64,000 nt of DNA from Streptacidiphilus rugosus AM-16. GTDB taxonomy: Bacteria; Actinomycetota; Actinomycetes; Streptomycetales; Streptomycetaceae. The translations under genes were made by a program, and so were the position numbers. The notes below the pieces were generated by a model. The model saw only the letters and a program-made list of their open reading frames with translations, searched no databases and was not told the DNA's origin. The stretch spans positions 6,386,001 through 6,450,000 of the forward strand of contig NZ_JQMJ01000004.1 of NCBI RefSeq assembly GCF_000744655.1, read 5' to 3'. Shown in pieces: positions 60,420 through 64,000 of this stretch (position 1 is its first letter; each line of letters starts with the position of its first letter).

Positions 60420-61535
60420 ACCGCCCCCGGCGTCGGCCGGCCGGTCCGCCGCGGGGAGTTCCACCGTGACGCGGAGTCCGCCGTCGGCGCGCGGGGTCAG
60501 GGTGAGGGTCCCGTCGTGGGCCTGGGTGATGCTCCTGACGATCGCCAGACCGAGACCGACACCCGCCTGGTCGGTGTGGACGCGCTCGGTGGCCCGTCGG
60601 AAGGGCTCGGTGAGCGTCGCGGCCAGCTCCGGGGCGATCAGCTCGCCGGTGTTCTCGACGGTCAGCACCGCCCGGCCCGGGTGGGCGGCGGTGGTCACCC
60701 GCACGACGCCCCGCTCGGGGAGGTTGTGGACGATGGCGTTCTGCACCAGGTTCACGGCCAACTGCAGCAGCAGCGCGGGCGACCCCTCGGCGGAAGCGAT
60801 CTCGCCCGCGGTCTCGACGCTGACGCCGCGCCGGTCCGCGAGCGGCAGCAGCGTCTCGGTCGCCTCCTCGGCGACCAGGGAGAGGTCGACGGGCTCGCGG
60901 GCGAAGGTCCGCTGTTCGGCCCGGCTGAGCAGCAGGAGTGCCTCGGTCAGGTCGATCGCCCGGGTGTTGACGACTTGCAGGCGCTCGAATGCCTCGTCGG
61001 CGTCGCGGTGCGGATCGGCGCGGGCCACGTCGAGGATCGCCTTGGAGATCGCCAGCGGGGTGCGCAACTCGTGCGAGGCGTTGGCCGCGAATCTCCGCTG
61101 CTCGGCGACGTGCGCTTCGAGCCGGGCCAGCATCGTGTCGAAGGCGTCGGCCAGTTCCCGGAACTCGTCGGTGCGGCCCGGCAGCCGGATCCGGTGCGCG
61201 AGCGACCCTTCGCCGGCCAGGCGGGTGGCCTCGGTGATGCGGGTCAGCGGGGCGAGCATCCGACCGGCGAGGAACCACCCGCCGACCAGCCCGAAGACCA
61301 GCAGGACCGCCAGTACCGCGGCCGCCTTCGGCGCGAAGACGCGCAGCAGGTTGGACCGGATGGGAAAGACACCGTGCGTGTCGGTGCCGCTGTAGACCAG
61401 CAGCGCCCGCTCGGGGACGTACCGCAGCAGGAACACCCACACCGCCCCGAGCAGCAGGACTCCGGCGAGCATGAGGAAGCCGGTGTAGCTGAGGGTGAGT
61501 CGCAGACGCACGCTCGTCCCGCGTGCCCGCGTCAC
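60399..61535 (-). CDS. Two-component sensor histidine kinase
   Basis: A 378-residue membrane kinase. The N-terminal helix LTLSYTGFLMLAGVLLLGAV is followed by a short (~40 residue) extracellular loop and a second helix AAAVLAVLLVFGLVGGWFLA. A HAMP domain (LAPLTRITEATRLAGEGSLA) follows, then HisKA with the phospho-His in FAANASHELRTPLAISKAIL. The HATPase domain has VNLVQNAIVHNL, VENTG and GVGLGLAIVRSITQAHDG. The short loop implies sensing in or near the membrane. GTG at 61535 overlaps the response-regulator stop (GTGA). The 3' end overlaps the convergent DoxX gene. The signal is unknown. Confidence 0.93.
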   Translation of the reverse strand: MTRARGTSVRLRLTLSYTGFLMLAGVLLLGAVWVFLLRYVPERALLVYSGTDTHGVFPIRSNLLRVFAPKAAAVLAVLLVFGLVGGWFLAGRMLAPLTRITEATRLAGEGSLAHRIRLPGRTDEFRELADAFDTMLARLEAHVAEQRRFAANASHELRTPLAISKAILDVARADPHRDADEAFERLQVVNTRAIDLTEALLLLSRAEQRTFAREPVDLSLVAEEATETLLPLADRRGVSVETAGEIASAEGSPALLLQLAVNLVQNAIVHNLPERGVVRVTTAAHPGRAVLTVENTGELIAPELAATLTEPFRRATERVHTDQAGVGLGLAIVRSITQAHDGTLTLTPRADGGLRVTVELPAADRPADAGGGSRGQRE

Positions 61536-62200
61536 GCGCCGCCTCCGTCGATGCGGTAGCCGACGCCGGGCACGGTGGCGATGATCGGCGGCTCGCCGAG
61601 CCGCTTGCGCAGCGCCGAGACGGTGATGCGCACCGCGTTGGTGAACGGGTCGGCGTTCTCGTCCCAGGCGCGGGCCAGCAGTTCCTCGGCGCTGACCACA
61701 CCGCCCTCCGCGGCGACGAGGACTTCGAGCACGGCGAACTGCTTCCTGGTCAGCGCGACATAACGCCCGTCCCGGTAGACCTCGCGGCGGAACGGGTCCA
61801 GCCGCAGGCCCGCGATCTCCCGCACCGGCGGCCTGCTGTGGGCCCGCCTGCGGTCCAGCGCCCGGAGCCGGAGCACGAGCTCGCGCAGCTCGAACGGCTT
61901 GGTGAGGTAGTCGTCGACGCCGATGCCGAACCCTGAGGCCTTGTCGTCGAGCCGGTCGGCGGCGGTGAGCATGAGGATCGGCATGCCGTCGCCGGAGGCG
62001 ACGATGCGCCGGGCGATCTCGTCGCCGGAGGGTCCGGGGATGTCGCGGTCGAGCACGGCGATGTCGTACGCGTGGACGCTCAGCAGTTCCAGCGCGGTGT
62101 CGCCGTCTCCGGCGACGTCGGCCGCGATCGCCTCCAGCCGCAGACCGTCGCGGACGGCTTCCGCCAGGTAGGGCTCGTCCTCGACGATCAGCACACGCAT
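61532..62200 (-). CDS. OmpR-family response regulator
   Basis: A 222-residue regulator with a receiver domain (MRVLIVEDEPYLAEAVRDGL; phospho-Asp in YDIAVLDRDIPGPSG; LMLTAADRLDDK; KPFELRELVLRLRAL). A winged-helix DNA-binding domain follows (LTRKQFAVLEVLVAAEGGVV, NAVRITVSALRKRLG, VPGVGYRI). ATG at 62200 begins the conserved strand. It is coupled to the kinase downstream. Its own upstream region has GCGTATC repeats 11 bp apart, a spacing typical for OmpR-family binding, so autoregulation is likely. Confidence 0.94.
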   Translation of the reverse strand: MRVLIVEDEPYLAEAVRDGLRLEAIAADVAGDGDTALELLSVHAYDIAVLDRDIPGPSGDEIARRIVASGDGMPILMLTAADRLDDKASGFGIGVDDYLTKPFELRELVLRLRALDRRRAHSRPPVREIAGLRLDPFRREVYRDGRYVALTRKQFAVLEVLVAAEGGVVSAEELLARAWDENADPFTNAVRITVSALRKRLGEPPIIATVPGVGYRIDGGGA

Positions 62201-62222
62201 GCACTCGATGCTAGGAGCCGAC

Positions 62223-62255
62223 GCGTATCGTCGGCGTATCCAAAAGGGCATACGC
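62223..62255. promoter_or_regulatory. Direct repeats GCGTATC, candidate response-regulator site
   Basis: GCGTATC occurs at 62223-62229 and 62234-62240, an 11-bp period. The inverse ATACGC occurs at 62250-62255. The cluster lies between the divergent response-regulator gene and the EEP-family gene. Confidence 0.55.
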
Positions 62256-62288
62256 GCGCACAACACCCCGTCATTGTCGAATGTCCGC

Positions 62289-63404
62289 ATGACGCGAAAC
62301 CCACCGCCAGGACCTGCAGCGAGCCGCGAGGCCTCCCCCGACGGTGCGCGCGCACGGACGACGGCGGAGCCGCGGCCCGACGGGGCCCGCCGGCGGCGCG
62401 GGGGCGTGCGCCGGGGACTGCGTGCCCTGGCCGGGCCCGGCCCCTGGAGGCGCGGCCCGGTGCTCACGGCGGCGGCGCTGGTGCTCGGGCTGCTCCTGCT
62501 GCTGCACGCGGAGATCCCGAACGGGTGGACAGGAAACCTCGGCAGCCTGGTGGAGACCTTCCTGCCCTGGTTCGGCGTCTTCGTCCCGGTCCTGCTGGCT
62601 GGGGCGCTGTGGCGCCGCTCCGCCTCCGCGGTGGTCGCGCTGCTGCTGCCGGTCGTGGTCTGGTTGAACCTCTTCGGCGGGCTGCTCCTGGACAAGTCCC
62701 GCCCCGCAGGCGACCTCACCGTGGCCGAACAGAACGTCGACGCCGGCAATCCGGACCCGGCCCGCACCGCACGGGATCTCGCCGCCTCAGGAGCCGACCT
62801 GCTGGCCCTGGTCGAGCTGACCCCGCAGTCCACGGGCGCCTACGAGAAGGGACTGGCCGGGGCGTACCCGTACCGCGCGGTGCAGGGCACCGTCGGGCTC
62901 TGGAGCAAGCTGCCGCTCTCGGACGCCGAGCAGCTCGACATCATGGACTTCGGGCCGCTGGCAGCCACGAAGCCGCTCGCCGAGAAGACGGCAGGGAACC
63001 GGGCGCTGCGCATCACGGTGACGACGCCCAGGGGTCCGCTGACGGTCTACGTGGCGCACCTGGGGTCCGTCCGGGTCAACCCCAGGGCCGGCTTCTGGAC
63101 GACCTCACGGGACATCGGCGCCCAGATCCTCGGCAAGGCCGTCGCCGCCGATCCGAGCCGGCGGGTGGTGCTGCTCGGCGACCTGAACGGCACCACGGAC
63201 GACCGCGCGTTCGCCCCCCTCACCTCACAGTTGCAATCGGCCCAGGACACGGCGGGCAACGGTTTCGGCTTCACCTGGCCGGCCGCGTTCCCCGTCGCGG
63301 GGATCGACCAGATCCTGGTCAGAGGCGTGCAGCCGGACAGCTCCCGGGTGCTGGGCGCCACCGGCAGCGACCATCTGCCCGTGGCGGCGGCCATCAGCTG
63401 GTAG
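62289..63404 (+). CDS. Endonuclease/exonuclease/phosphatase family membrane protein
   Basis: A 371-residue protein. Residues 1-60 are a disordered Arg/Pro/Ala-rich cytosolic tail. Three membrane helices follow (VLTAAALVLGLLLLLHAEI, LPWFGVFVPVLLAGALW, AVVALLLPVVVWLNLFGGLL). The EEP domain is then extracellular: VAEQNVDAGNPDPA (Asn), LLALVELTPQS (metal Glu), VLLGDLNGTTDDRAF (Asp-x-Asn), GIDQILVRG and GATGSDHLPVAAAI (Asp-His). Substrates in the family range from DNA to lipids and phosphates; an outside location favours a phosphodiesterase or lipid role. ATG at 62289. It is divergent from the two-component operon and perhaps controlled by it. Confidence 0.88.
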   Translation: MTRNPPPGPAASREASPDGARARTTAEPRPDGARRRRGGVRRGLRALAGPGPWRRGPVLTAAALVLGLLLLLHAEIPNGWTGNLGSLVETFLPWFGVFVPVLLAGALWRRSASAVVALLLPVVVWLNLFGGLLLDKSRPAGDLTVAEQNVDAGNPDPARTARDLAASGADLLALVELTPQSTGAYEKGLAGAYPYRAVQGTVGLWSKLPLSDAEQLDIMDFGPLAATKPLAEKTAGNRALRITVTTPRGPLTVYVAHLGSVRVNPRAGFWTTSRDIGAQILGKAVAADPSRRVVLLGDLNGTTDDRAFAPLTSQLQSAQDTAGNGFGFTWPAAFPVAGIDQILVRGVQPDSSRVLGATGSDHLPVAAAISW

Positions 63405-63830
63405 GACCCTCGCACCGACCGACGCCACGCGCGGATCGCCCCACGGACTCGCCGGGCGACGGGCCGCACGGAGCGGTGGGCATCGCCCGTCGACCGAGGG
63501 CGCAGGCGCATCACATCGCCACAGCCATGTGGGCCCTCGCGACTTCAGCCGGTAGGCACGCATGGCTGCGCCGACGCCGCGAGCACGGATCGGCGCGTCA
63601 CAGCCCTGCCGGCACGCGGCACCGGCCCGTGGTCAGGACATCGCTGCCGACGCCGCGCGCGAAGCAGCGCGTCAAAGCCCTGTCGGTGGGCGCATGTCCT
63701 GCGGCGGCCTCGCGGGCGCAGCCGCGCGATGGACGGTCACCCCCAGACCCCCAGGCCTCGGCCGCCGGATTCCGCGGTGTCGACCCGTCCGCAGGGGTCG
63801 CTCACGCGTGGGGCCCGGGTCGGCCGGGCC
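63405..63830. other. Non-coding stretch with an imperfect repeat
   Basis: About 425 bp with no supported gene. A ~45-bp imperfect direct repeat (first copy near 63562-63608 with CGACGCCGCGAGC and CGCGTCACAGCCCTGCC, second near 63640-63685 with CGACGCCGCGCGC and CGCGTCAAAGCCCTGTC) suggests a decayed duplication. Confidence 0.5.
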
Positions 63831-64000
63831 TCAGGCGGAGAGTTCGGACCGCAGCGCTTCGAGGAGGCGTTCCGCGCGCTCGGTGACGGCCTCGGGCCCC
63901 AGCTCGGCCGCACGGACGCACCAGACCCGTGCCTCCAGCAGTTCGCCACGACGGGCGGCGATCAGCGCGAGCCGCAGCGCCGCACGGCCGTGGCCGGCCT
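63831..64000 (-). CDS. C-terminal end of a helical-repeat (TPR-like) protein, cut by the window
   Basis: The minus strand is open from the window end to a TGA at 63831-63833, giving 55 visible residues: AGHGRAALRLALIAARRGEL, then LEARVWCVRAAELGPEAV and TERAERLLEALRSELSA. The residue spacing (GRAALRLALIAARRGELLEA) fits paired helices of TPR or Sel1-like repeats. Codon third positions are almost all G or C, as in neighbouring genes, so it is real coding sequence. The rest of the protein lies beyond the window, so no function is assigned. Confidence 0.7.
   Translation of the reverse strand, partial: AGHGRAALRLALIAARRGELLEARVWCVRAAELGPEAVTERAERLLEALRSELSA

Noticed and set aside
1-64000. tRNA, rRNA, prophage or integrative-element genes
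   Set aside because: No tRNA-like cloverleaf, rRNA segment, integrase, transposase or phage structural gene was recognised on either strand.

Overview
The window is chromosomal DNA of a Streptomyces-type actinomycete (family Streptomycetaceae; Streptomyces, Kitasatospora or Streptacidiphilus cannot be told apart here). The evidence is very high GC with strong third-position GC, frequent GTG/TTG starts, short translationally coupled operons, and diagnostic genes: wblE, sigH with its anti-sigma gene, sigR-rsrA, dasR-dasABC, nickel superoxide dismutase sodN with sodX, the fused 2-oxoglutarate decarboxylase kgd, and cobalamin-riboswitch-controlled nrdAB. I recognise this block as core chromosome; locus comparisons with S. 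coelicolor or M. tuberculosis are from memory.

Layout. 1-9.9 kb: 3' part of kgd, a 59-residue DUF6104 protein, a DUF4097/PadR pair with a palindromic operator, an MDR oxidoreductase, malic enzyme, a CGNR zinc-finger protein and sodX/sodN. 10-15.5 kb: a lipoprotein, a maltokinase-cap-like protein, an FAD monooxygenase, an Na+/H+ antiporter divergent from a UBP zinc-finger protein, and a GNAT enzyme. 15.6-25.4 kb: rshA-sigH, a membrane protein, a diacylglycerol-kinase-type lipid kinase, wblE, a 1,306-residue Pls/PosA-type membrane NRPS, and the PdtaS-like sensor kinase. 25.4-36.6 kb: the chitobiose/GlcNAc uptake system (a second binding lipoprotein, dasD, dasC, dasB, dasA, dasR) with at least eight DasR-operator-like sites, then an AfsR-like SARP regulator 5 bp downstream of dasR. 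36.7-42.1 kb: an ECF41 sigma factor with its own-type promoter, DUF3311-mctP, a histidine phosphatase, a secreted protein and a GNAT enzyme. 42.1-46.4 kb: cobalamin riboswitch, nrdA-nrdB and def. 46.6-52.8 kb: a TPR protein, two coupled membrane HD-domain proteins, rsrA, sigR and an SRAP protein. 52.9-64 kb: an M50-like membrane protease, aroA, rsgA, an SMR exporter, a frameshifted beta-helix protein, hisN, DedA, DoxX, a two-component system, an EEP-family phosphatase/nuclease, and the end of a helical-repeat gene.

The genes of most interest lie in 19-37 kb. The NRPS-like synthetase reads as a poly-lysine-type (Pls) enzyme: its A domain gives a code close to lysine, and it is followed by a carrier domain, membrane segments and three left-handed-helix-like regions. 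It sits between wblE and the PdtaS kinase, which I recall as neighbours in other actinobacteria. Next to it, a DasR regulon island carries a second DasR-controlled binding protein, an orphan tandem DasR operator upstream of the kinase gene, and a SARP regulator apparently cotranscribed with dasR. If the arrangement is functional, it would tie amino-sugar sensing to antibiotic regulation beside a polyamino-acid synthetase.

A family of palindromic intergenic repeats is scattered through the window, with five copies at about 8.8, 12.8, 17.6, 46.5 and 56.1 kb. Two copies have near-perfect terminal inverted repeats of 22-23 bp and look like small non-autonomous mobile elements. No tRNA, rRNA, CRISPR array, transposase or integrase was seen.
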